A DNA stretch of 5,690 bases, from contig RFKO01000050.1 in assembly GCA_003694235.1 (NCBI GenBank), forward strand, positions 1-5,690, in the 5' to 3' direction. The stretch comes from Anaerolineae bacterium. GTDB lineage: Bacteria; Chloroflexota; Anaerolineae; Anaerolineales; UBA11858. The notes beneath the pieces were generated by a model. That model searched no databases, was not told where the DNA came from, and saw only the letters and a list, made by a program, of their open reading frames with translations. The translations under genes and the position numbers were made by a program. Below, piece after piece: positions 1 through 5,038 of the stretch. Within the stretch, counting starts at the first letter, position 1, and the number at the start of each line of letters is the position of its first letter.

Positions 1-151
1 GCGTAAAGGTGGGCGAGGGGGATGGAGGGGGAGGGATTGTAGCCGTCGGCGGGGGCTGAGCCGTGTGAGTGGGAGGATTGGGCGGTGGAGCCGTCGACCT
101 ACACCCCATCAGGGCAAACACAAATACACTGAGCAAAAGCATTCTCCTCAT
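1..151 (-). CDS. Lipoprotein with Pro/Thr-rich linker, N-terminal part only (runs off the left edge)
   Basis: Reading the minus strand from ATG at 151-149 gives 50 open codons to the window edge. The N-terminus MRRMLLLSVFVFALMGC is a textbook lipoprotein signal: two arginines, a hydrophobic core, then a lipobox L-M-G-C with the modified cysteine at residue 17. After it comes a stretch built almost only of Pro, Thr, Ser and Ala (residues 19-50), which is a typical flexible linker that lifts a domain away from the membrane. An AAAGGAG ribosome site lies at 161-167, nine bases before the ATG, and supports this start over the second ATG at 142. The functional domain is outside the window, so no role can be assigned; a substrate-binding or propeller lipoprotein is possible. 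The linker style matches that of the kinase encoded at 2155-4353. Confidence 0.82.
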   Translation of the reverse strand, partial: MRRMLLLSVFVFALMGCRSTAPPPNPPTHTAQPPPTATIPPPPSPSPTFT

Positions 152-283
152 AGCAACCTACTCCTTTCCAGGCAACTCCGCGGGATCGCGGCGAAACCAA
201 CAGACAGGCAGCCAAAAGAAGCAGCCCTCCTTCACTTATTCTCCCCCTCTGCCGCCGATGTAAGGCAACGCAAAATCAGTATA
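152..283. other. Intergenic gap between the 111-residue protein gene and the lipoprotein gene
   Basis: This 132-base stretch holds the candidate -10 and the ribosome site listed separately. It also has a short GC hairpin at 178-191 (CCGCG, 4-base loop, CGCGG) lying just before the ribosome site in the transcript. I see no run of T after any hairpin on the minus strand, so there is no clear terminator between the two genes. Confidence 0.6.
161..169 (-). promoter_or_regulatory. Ribosome binding site of the lipoprotein gene
   Basis: The minus strand reads GGAAAGGAG here, nine bases before the ATG at 151-149. It is one of the best Shine-Dalgarno matches in the window and decides the start of the truncated lipoprotein gene. 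Confidence 0.75.
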
Positions 284-307
284 TCACAAACGCAGGATGG
301 AACGCAA
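278..307 (-). promoter_or_regulatory. Candidate promoter for the lipoprotein gene (extended -10)
   Basis: On the minus strand TTGCGT (307-302) is followed after 18 bases by TATACT (283-278). The TATACT is preceded by TGA, giving an extended -10 pattern TGnTATACT that overlaps the stop codon of the 111-residue protein. The -35 match is weak (3 of 6), the -10 good (5 of 6). A start near 271 would leave a leader of about 120 bases. The alternative is that the lipoprotein gene is simply read through from malQ. Confidence 0.38.
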
Positions 308-619
308 GCGGCGGGCTTCAGAGATCAAATCCACCCCTGCGGGCAGGGAAAACTCCTCATCCACCCGGTGCAACATCCATTCGAGCGCCTGGCGTGCCGC
401 AGGTGGCAAAGATGGCAACGCCGCGGCAAAGCGAATACGTTCATAGGCTGCCGGGCCAGGATCCGGCAATTGCTGCTGATGCAGGTACTCACCAATCAAT
501 ATCCCCGCCGCGCGGCGGGCGCACACCCGCGCCCGACCTTCATTACCCATGGCGCGCGCTGCCTCCGCGGCGCGCAGTTCGGCTTCAAATTGTTCACGCC
601 AGTCGGCCATACAATCCAT
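284..619 (-). CDS. Hypothetical 111-residue helical protein, coupled to malQ
   Basis: I do not recognise this protein with confidence. It is small, soluble, rich in Ala, Arg, Glu and Leu, and predicted by eye to be mostly helical; there is no signal peptide or membrane segment. The most striking stretch is residues 25-46, GNEGRARVCARRAAGILIGE followed by YL, which reads like one amphipathic helix and is vaguely like HEPN-type helical bundles (weak guess only). The ATG at 619-617 lies inside the malQ end (26-base overlap) and has AAGGAG at 629-624, four bases upstream; a second ATG at 610 would start at MADW. The good ribosome site, the overlap and the shared strand say it is a real gene that is translated together with malQ. 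Nothing in the sequence tells its role. Confidence 0.75.
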   Translation of the reverse strand: MDCMADWREQFEAELRAAEAARAMGNEGRARVCARRAAGILIGEYLHQQQLPDPGPAAYERIRFAAALPSLPPAARQALEWMLHRVDEEFSLPAGVDLISEARRLRSILRL

Positions 620-2087
620 TGATCTCCTTCAAACGTTGTGCAATATCATCTCCCGGCAGAGCACGCATGCGCCATTCCCAGTTACCGCCCAGACGGCTGG
701 GGTAGTTCATGCGTGCCCTGTTATCCAGACCAAGTACATCCTGCATTTGCGCTATGGCAAACACAGCCACCGAAGCCCAGGCAGCACGAAGGAAATCCCA
801 GGCAATCTCGCGGCCATCGGTTGCCAGATAGCGGCGCGCAAAATCCCGAGCGCCTTCATCCGCCGCCTGATACCAGGCTACCACGGTATCATTGTCATGC
901 GTGCCGGTGTAGACCACACAACGGGGGACAAAATTGTGAGGCAAGAAGGGATTGTGGGGGTTGCCATCGAAAGCAAACACCAGGATTTTCATCCCCGGCA
1001 AACCAAAACGCTCGCGCAGGGAAATCACATCCGGGGTGATCTCCCCCAGGTCTTCGGCGATGAGGGGCAGATCACCCAGCGCTTGCCGTACCGCCTCAAA
1101 GAAAGCAGCGCCGGGGCCGGATACCCAGCGGCCATTCACAGCCGTCTCCTCGCCAGCGGGGACCTCCCAACAGGCGGCAAAGCCGCGGAAGTGGTCCAGG
1201 CGCACGAAATCCACCTGCTCCAGCAATGTGCGAAACCGCGCCAGCCACCAGGCATACCCTTCTTCGGCATGTCGCTCCCACCGGTAGAGCGGGTTTCCCC
1301 ATCGCTGACCGGTAGGAGAGAAGTAATCCGGCGGCACACCGGCCACAACCGTGGGGTAGCCTTCTTCGTCCAGCCAGAACAGGCCGGGGCGCTGCCACAC
1401 GTCGGCGCTATCGTGAGCCACGAAAATCGGGAGGTCTCCGATGATGCGCACCCCTTTTTGACGGGCATAGGCACGCAATGCTCTCCATTGGTCGAAAAAC
1501 AGGTATTGCCAGAAAATTTGTTGCTCCACCAGCCGACGATGCCGGGCGGCGAATTGTTGCAAGGCGGCCGGGTCTCGCCGTCTCAGAGGAGCGTCCCACG
1601 CCACCCAGGGACGCCCATCATGCACCTGCTTGAGCGCCATGAACAGGGCGTAATCCTCCAGCCAGTCCCCTTGGGCGCGGTGAAAAGCCTCCACCGCGGC
1701 ATGCTGCTGAACGGTGGCATGTTCCTGAAAGCGGGAAAAGGCGCGCGCCAGCAGCGCCAACTTGAAAGGGATGACCGCGCCGAAATCCACGCGTTCCGCC
1801 GGAAACGCCGGCAATTCAGCCAGATCCTCCGCCGTCAGCCAGCCTGCCTGCACCAGCAAATCCGGGCTGATCAGGTAAGGGTTGCCGGCAAAGGCAGAAA
1901 AACACTGATAGGGGGAATCGCCATAACCGGTCGGGCCAAGGGGTAACACCTGCCAGAGCGCACAACCGGCGCGGGAGAGGAAATCCACCCAACGATAGGC
2001 CTGCGGGCCAAGATCGCCAATGCCGTAAGGGCCGGGCAGACTGGTGGGATGCAGCAAAATGCCAGAGGAACGAACGAAATCTGCCAT
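594..2087 (-). CDS. malQ: 4-alpha-glucanotransferase (amylomaltase, GH77)
   Basis: This enzyme cuts alpha-1,4-glucans and moves the freed glucan to another glucose, maltose or glucan (EC 2.4.1.25), a cytoplasmic step in maltodextrin and glycogen metabolism. With the ATG at 2087 the protein is 497 residues, the usual size of the short bacterial type. The N-terminus SSGILLHPTSLPGPYGIGDL is the family signature. The three catalytic acids of GH77 are visible: nucleophile Asp298 in VRLDHFRGF, acid/base Glu345 in LIAEDLGEIT, and Asp398 in GTHDNDT. DSPYQCFSAFAGNPYL (about 57-72) and GDLPIFVAHDSADVW (about 217-231) are also family motifs, so the enzyme should be active. A GTG at 2102 would add five residues, but it touches the U-tract of the upstream terminator and has no ribosome site; ATG at 2087 has only a weak GAGCGGTG before it. 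The next gene downstream overlaps its end. No other glycogen or maltose gene is in the window. Confidence 0.96.
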   Translation of the reverse strand: MADFVRSSGILLHPTSLPGPYGIGDLGPQAYRWVDFLSRAGCALWQVLPLGPTGYGDSPYQCFSAFAGNPYLISPDLLVQAGWLTAEDLAELPAFPAERVDFGAVIPFKLALLARAFSRFQEHATVQQHAAVEAFHRAQGDWLEDYALFMALKQVHDGRPWVAWDAPLRRRDPAALQQFAARHRRLVEQQIFWQYLFFDQWRALRAYARQKGVRIIGDLPIFVAHDSADVWQRPGLFWLDEEGYPTVVAGVPPDYFSPTGQRWGNPLYRWERHAEEGYAWWLARFRTLLEQVDFVRLDHFRGFAACWEVPAGEETAVNGRWVSGPGAAFFEAVRQALGDLPLIAEDLGEITPDVISLRERFGLPGMKILVFAFDGNPHNPFLPHNFVPRCVVYTGTHDNDTVVAWYQAADEGARDFARRYLATDGREIAWDFLRAAWASVAVFAIAQMQDVLGLDNRARMNYPSRLGGNWEWRMRALPGDDIAQRLKEINGLYGRLA

Positions 2088-2102
2088 AGAAACACCGCTC
2101 AC

Positions 2103-2131
2103 AAAAAAGGGCAGTCACCGAGGGACTGCCC
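2103..2131 (-). terminator. Intrinsic terminator after the kinase gene
   Basis: On the minus strand GGGCAGTC (2131-2124) pairs perfectly with GACTGCCC (2116-2109) around a 7-base loop, and is followed directly by six T (2108-2103). The stop codon of the kinase gene is 23 bases upstream. The stem has 6 G/C of 8 pairs plus a possible closing G-U pair, so it should end transcription well. On the plus strand no T-run follows, so it works in one direction only. It sits just before malQ (ATG at 2087), whose expression therefore needs read-through or a promoter I could not find. Confidence 0.85.
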
Positions 2132-2154
2132 CAGAGAAGCAACGCAATATTTCG

Positions 2155-4353
2155 TCAGGGCGCGGCCGTCTGCGCCGGACGCAACACTGGCTGCGGCTTG
2201 ACGCGCGGGTCATCGAAAAAGCCCATCGGCAGCCATATAGGGTCATAAGAGGCGCCGGTTCCTATTGTCGCCAGCGGGATGAGGTAAAGTTGTGCCTTGG
2301 CACCAACTTCATACGGCTGGTAGGCGAAAATCAGGTAACGACCATCCGGACTGAAGGATGGGTCACGATAACAACAGGAATCGTCAATCGGATTCACCTT
2401 GATATCCGCCCGATGGAGATCGGCGTTGTAGAGATACAAATGGCCATAGCCATCGTTGCGCGTGTAGCTGGTCATGGCATAAAGGAAGCCCCCATCATAA
2501 CCGAAGTTCTGCAAGTAAGGGGTTTTATTGAAATTATCCACCTGGAAACGCTGCGCCGGGAACTCATCGGTGCGGTAGGGTTGCGATTTACAATCGGAGA
2601 TCGGGTAAATGCGGATCAAGTCTCCCTGCAGACCGCCGCCCACCTGAGCCAGCAGCATCACCGAGAGGGTCTTACCGTCGTTCGACCAGCGCACCCGCTT
2701 GACCGGAACAATGTTCCCCTTGGAATCTTTCAACGGCGCGAAAGCCGGACATTTGGAAATCTCTTTTAGATGAGATGGGTAGCGCGCTTTTTGAAGCAAA
2801 TCCGCATCAAACGGCACGATATAAAGTGAGCGGTTGACGGAAATGGCAGCACTACTGCCATCAGGCGACACGGCGAATGATTCCAGCAACTCGGCTGTCT
2901 CGAAACAGGCAATGAAATCCAGGCGTCCGCTTTCCACCTCGGCCCGCCAGATGCACTTTCCGGAGACGTAGGTCAGCGCGCTGCCATCGGGGAGCCAGGC
3001 GAGATCGCTCTTTTCGGCATGGTCGTTGGTCAGCTGCCGCAGGTCGCTGCCATCCACGTTCATCACCCAGATGTCGTTATCGTTGACAAAGGCGATCAGG
3101 TCTGCCCCTCCCACCACGGGCGTCATCGGAGTAGGCGTGACGGTAGGGGTATCGGTAAGCGGGACAGGTGTATCGGTTGGCGGTATCGGCGTCAGCGTCG
3201 GCACAGCGGGATTGTATGCCAGACCAAATGTCGGGGTCACGGTGAAAAGCGGCAAAGGCGTTGGGGAAGCCAGGCCGGCTGCCAGCGGCGAGGGGGTTAC
3301 CGGAGTCTCACGGGTGAACAACCCCAACACCAGCACTCCGGCAACTCCCAGTGCGATCAGCACACCCAACACGCCACCACCGATGACAAAAGGCAGCCAG
3401 GGCCGCGAACGTGCGGAACGTTCCGTTGGCGGGGCAACCGGCGGAGGGGCTGCGCCTTCGGAAACCACGGTAGGCGCCTGGGCAGCGCGCGGGGAAACCC
3501 GTGTGGCGGGTGGGGGTGAGGTCAATGTCGGGTGGGGCTGACCGGCCACGGCGGCGTCCAGAGCGGCGATCATCTCCTCGGCATTGGCGAAGCGATGCTC
3601 CGGCTCTTTGGCCAAAGCGCGTTCCAGCCAGACTTCCAGGGCAGGCGGGAGCTCAGGACGCACATCAATCAGGTTGGGCACCGGCTCGAGGATGTGCATC
3701 ATCATCACTTTGGCCGGAGTCGTCGCCTGGTAGGGCGGACTGCCGGTCAGCATGTGATAGAAGATAATTCCCAGCGAGTACAGGTCGCTGCGGCCGTCCA
3801 GATCTTTCTCGCCTTGAATCTGCTCCGGGCTCATGTACGCTGGCGTGCCAATGATGTTATCGCCGGTGAGCGTATGACTGCCATGCGCCAGCCGCGCGAT
3901 GCCAAAATCGGAAAGGAAGGCGTTGCCGTACTGGTCAAAGAGAATATTCCCCGGCTTGAGGTCGCGGTGAATGATATCTTTTCGATGGGCTGCGGCCAAC
4001 GCCTCTCCCAGGCGGCGGGTGATGCGCACGGCCTCATCCAACGACAGCGGCCCTTCCCGCAATCGCGTCCCCAGATCGCCGCCGGTCATCATGCGCATCA
4101 CGATGAACGGTTGCCCATCCTGCTCGCCGAAATCGTAAACCGGCACAATGGCCGGATGTTCCAGCGCAGCAACGGTTTTGGCCTCCCGCTCGAAGCGCGC
4201 GCGGAACTGTGTATCGTGTAGAAAAGCGCGCGGCAACACCTTCACAGCCACATCACGCTCGAAGTTCGGGTCGTAGGCCTGATAAACGGTAGCCATCCCC
4301 CCACGACCGATTTCCCTCTTAACGATGTAACGACCTATTTTTTCTGGAGTCAT
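2155..4353 (-). CDS. PknB-type receptor Ser/Thr protein kinase with an outside TolB/PD40-like propeller
   Basis: A 732-residue membrane kinase. Residues 8-270 are a complete Hanks-type kinase domain: glycine loop GRGGMATV (16-23), ATP lysine Lys38 in VAVKVL, probable helix-C Glu57, catalytic loop HRDLKPGN (129-136, base Asp131), DFG at 149-151 and GTPAYMSPE (169-177) closing the activation loop, with Thr161, Thr163 and Thr170 as possible phosphorylation sites. All key residues are present, so it should be active. A Pro/Ala-rich juxtamembrane part leads to arginines and one membrane helix (about 319-346), placing the kinase inside. Then comes a Pro/Thr linker (about 350-412) and an outside domain (about 416-695) with PD40/TolB-like blades, for example DIWVMNVDGSDLRQLT, AWLPDGSALTY, AVSPDGSSAAIS, RWSNDGKTLSV and FSPDGRYLIFAY. 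Six cysteines (467, 482, 535, 588, 660, 661) lie outside. The ligand and targets are unknown. It has its own promoter and terminator, and is divergent from the NusG-like gene. Confidence 0.94.
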   Translation of the reverse strand: MTPEKIGRYIVKREIGRGGMATVYQAYDPNFERDVAVKVLPRAFLHDTQFRARFEREAKTVAALEHPAIVPVYDFGEQDGQPFIVMRMMTGGDLGTRLREGPLSLDEAVRITRRLGEALAAAHRKDIIHRDLKPGNILFDQYGNAFLSDFGIARLAHGSHTLTGDNIIGTPAYMSPEQIQGEKDLDGRSDLYSLGIIFYHMLTGSPPYQATTPAKVMMMHILEPVPNLIDVRPELPPALEVWLERALAKEPEHRFANAEEMIAALDAAVAGQPHPTLTSPPPATRVSPRAAQAPTVVSEGAAPPPVAPPTERSARSRPWLPFVIGGGVLGVLIALGVAGVLVLGLFTRETPVTPSPLAAGLASPTPLPLFTVTPTFGLAYNPAVPTLTPIPPTDTPVPLTDTPTVTPTPMTPVVGGADLIAFVNDNDIWVMNVDGSDLRQLTNDHAEKSDLAWLPDGSALTYVSGKCIWRAEVESGRLDFIACFETAELLESFAVSPDGSSAAISVNRSLYIVPFDADLLQKARYPSHLKEISKCPAFAPLKDSKGNIVPVKRVRWSNDGKTLSVMLLAQVGGGLQGDLIRIYPISDCKSQPYRTDEFPAQRFQVDNFNKTPYLQNFGYDGGFLYAMTSYTRNDGYGHLYLYNADLHRADIKVNPIDDSCCYRDPSFSPDGRYLIFAYQPYEVGAKAQLYLIPLATIGTGASYDPIWLPMGFFDDPRVKPQPVLRPAQTAAP

Positions 4354-4394
4354 AGCACCTGCCCGCCATGTTGAATGAATTCCAGCTTGTGTGC

Positions 4395-4423
4395 ATTATA
4401 CAACAGTTTTGGGATGCACGCAG
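4395..4423 (-). promoter_or_regulatory. Predicted promoter of the kinase gene
   Basis: On the minus strand a perfect TATAAT lies at 4400-4395, about 41 bases before the kinase ATG. The hexamer 17 bases further upstream, CTGCGT (4423-4418), is a poor -35 match, so an activator or upstream contacts may be needed. The predicted start near 4388 gives a leader of about 35 bases. The ribosome site is a modest AGGTG at 4360-4356, close to the ATG. Confidence 0.55.
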
Positions 4424-4454
4424 AGGATGCAGAAGCCACACCTGCCTATTCACC

Positions 4455-4483
4455 TTGTCGAACCCGTTGAGATTCATTACAAT
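4455..4483 (+). promoter_or_regulatory. Predicted promoter of the NusG-like gene and its operon
   Basis: TTGTCG (4455-4460) and TACAAT (4478-4483) are separated by exactly 17 bases, a good housekeeping-sigma layout (4 of 6 and 5 of 6 matches). Transcription would start near 4490 and give a leader of about 33 bases before the ATG at 4523. It points away from the kinase promoter, and the two core promoters do not overlap. Confidence 0.55.
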
Positions 4484-4504
4484 ACACCAGCCCACCGGGT
4501 GTAT
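4482..4504. repeat. Inverted repeat over the -10/start region of the NusG-like operon
   Basis: ATACACC (4482-4488) and GGTGTAT (4498-4504) form a perfect 7-base inverted repeat around a 9-base spacer. The left arm overlaps the last two bases of the predicted -10 box, and the right arm ends 18 bases before the start codon. The position fits an operator for a dimeric repressor. Because the left arm lies mostly before the predicted start, a leader RNA hairpin is less likely unless transcription starts upstream. Confidence 0.5.
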
Positions 4505-4510
4505 GTAAGC

Positions 4511-4518
4511 GAGAGGAG
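4511..4518 (+). promoter_or_regulatory. Ribosome binding site of the NusG-like gene
   Basis: GAGAGGAG ends four bases before the ATG at 4523. It decides that start against an in-frame ATG at 4391, which would lie upstream of the predicted promoter and add 44 residues that do not resemble the NusG family. Confidence 0.7.
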
Positions 4519-4522
4519 CACA

Positions 4523-5038
4523 ATGGCCGCTAAATGGTACGTCATCCGCAGTAAACCGCGCAAAGAAGAGGTGGTCTATCAGCAGCTCCGCACCCGCGGG
4601 CTGAAAAGTTATTTCCCGCGCCTGCGCGTCAACCCGGTCAACCCGCGGGCGCGCAAGCTCAAACCCTATTTCCCCGGCTATCTGTTCGTTTACGTAGACC
4701 TGGAAACCGAGGGCATCTCCACATTCAAGTGGATGCCTTTCACCCTGGGGCTGGTCACCTTCGACGACGAGCCGGCCAGCGTGCCAGAAGCGCTGATCCA
4801 CAAATTGAAAGCCCGCCTGCAAGAGATCAACGCTGCGGGCGGCGAGGTATTCGACGGCTTGAAGGCCGGAGACAAAGTGTACATCGAAGATGGCCCATTC
4901 GCCGGTTATGAAGCGGTGTTCGACGCTCGTCTGCCGGGAAGCGAGCGCGTGCGGGTCTTGCTCAAACTCCTGAACGATAAACGCCAGGTGCCGGTGGAAC
5001 TGCGTGCCGGACAGATACGGAAAAGCACACGAAAATGA
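4523..5038 (+). CDS. Specialised NusG paralogue, RfaH-like transcription antitermination factor
   Basis: A 171-residue protein of the NusG/Spt5 family, which binds RNA polymerase and changes pausing and termination. The NGN domain covers about residues 3-100: KWYVIRSKPRKEE is the usual first strand and helix, and KPYFPGYLFVYVDL (47-60) is the core family motif. The KOW domain covers about 113-165 with AGDKVYIEDGPFAGYEAVF. From memory, the last part is closer to RfaH (GDKV, then FEGFQAIF, then a LLNLIN-like strand) than to general NusG, whose KOW keeps a second glycine where this protein has Ala131. ASVPEALIHKL (85-95) is also RfaH-like. As first gene of an operon, sharing an ATGA overlap with a sugar-type oxidoreductase gene, it fits the RfaH/LoaP/UpxY class that lets polymerase read long polysaccharide operons. 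The function is inferred from family and context. Being the housekeeping NusG is unlikely, since that gene normally sits between secE and rplK. Confidence 0.9.
   Translation: MAAKWYVIRSKPRKEEVVYQQLRTRGLKSYFPRLRVNPVNPRARKLKPYFPGYLFVYVDLETEGISTFKWMPFTLGLVTFDDEPASVPEALIHKLKARLQEINAAGGEVFDGLKAGDKVYIEDGPFAGYEAVFDARLPGSERVRVLLKLLNDKRQVPVELRAGQIRKSTRK

Larger units (their letters stand above)
4354..4522. other. Divergent intergenic region between the kinase and NusG-like genes
   Basis: These 169 bases hold both predicted promoters, the inverted repeat at 4482-4504 and a 7-base direct repeat GGATGCA at 4412-4418 and 4425-4431 (13 bases apart) over the weak kinase -35 region. No small gene is supported on either strand. 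Confidence 0.6.

Noticed and set aside
178..191. CCGCG-GGAT-CGCGG hairpin before the lipoprotein ribosome site
   Set aside because: The stem is only five pairs and no T-run follows, so it is too weak to call a terminator or riboswitch.
65..622. Open plus-strand frame of 185 codons at the left end
   Set aside because: It runs antisense across the lipoprotein start and the 111-residue gene, has no ribosome site, and reads as low-complexity basic protein.
549..1946. Long open plus-strand frame of 465 codons opposite malQ
   Set aside because: It is fully antisense to malQ, has no recognisable motif, and the composition (many Arg, Gln, His, Pro) is what the complement of a GC-rich gene gives.
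2044..2769. Open plus-strand frame of 241 codons
   Set aside because: It lies opposite the kinase 3' end, the terminator and the malQ start, with no family motif.
3019..3541. Two overlapping plus-strand frames rich in Gly and Val
   Set aside because: They are the complement of the Pro/Thr linker and juxtamembrane region of the kinase, which explains their odd composition.
3532..4221. Open plus-strand frame of 229 codons
   Set aside because: It is antisense to the highly conserved kinase domain, which is clearly the real gene.
4391..4522. N-terminal extension of the NusG-like protein from ATG 4391
   Set aside because: The extra 44 residues do not look like NusG, they cover the predicted promoter, and ATG 4523 has its own GAGAGGAG site.
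4593..4649. CCCGCGGG palindrome twice (4593-4600, 4642-4649)
   Set aside because: Both copies lie within the NusG-like coding sequence and encode different residues; such palindromes are expected in GC-rich genes.
4319..4822. Open minus-strand frame of 167 codons crossing the divergent region
   Set aside because: It is antisense to the NusG-like gene, crosses both predicted promoters and has no family match.
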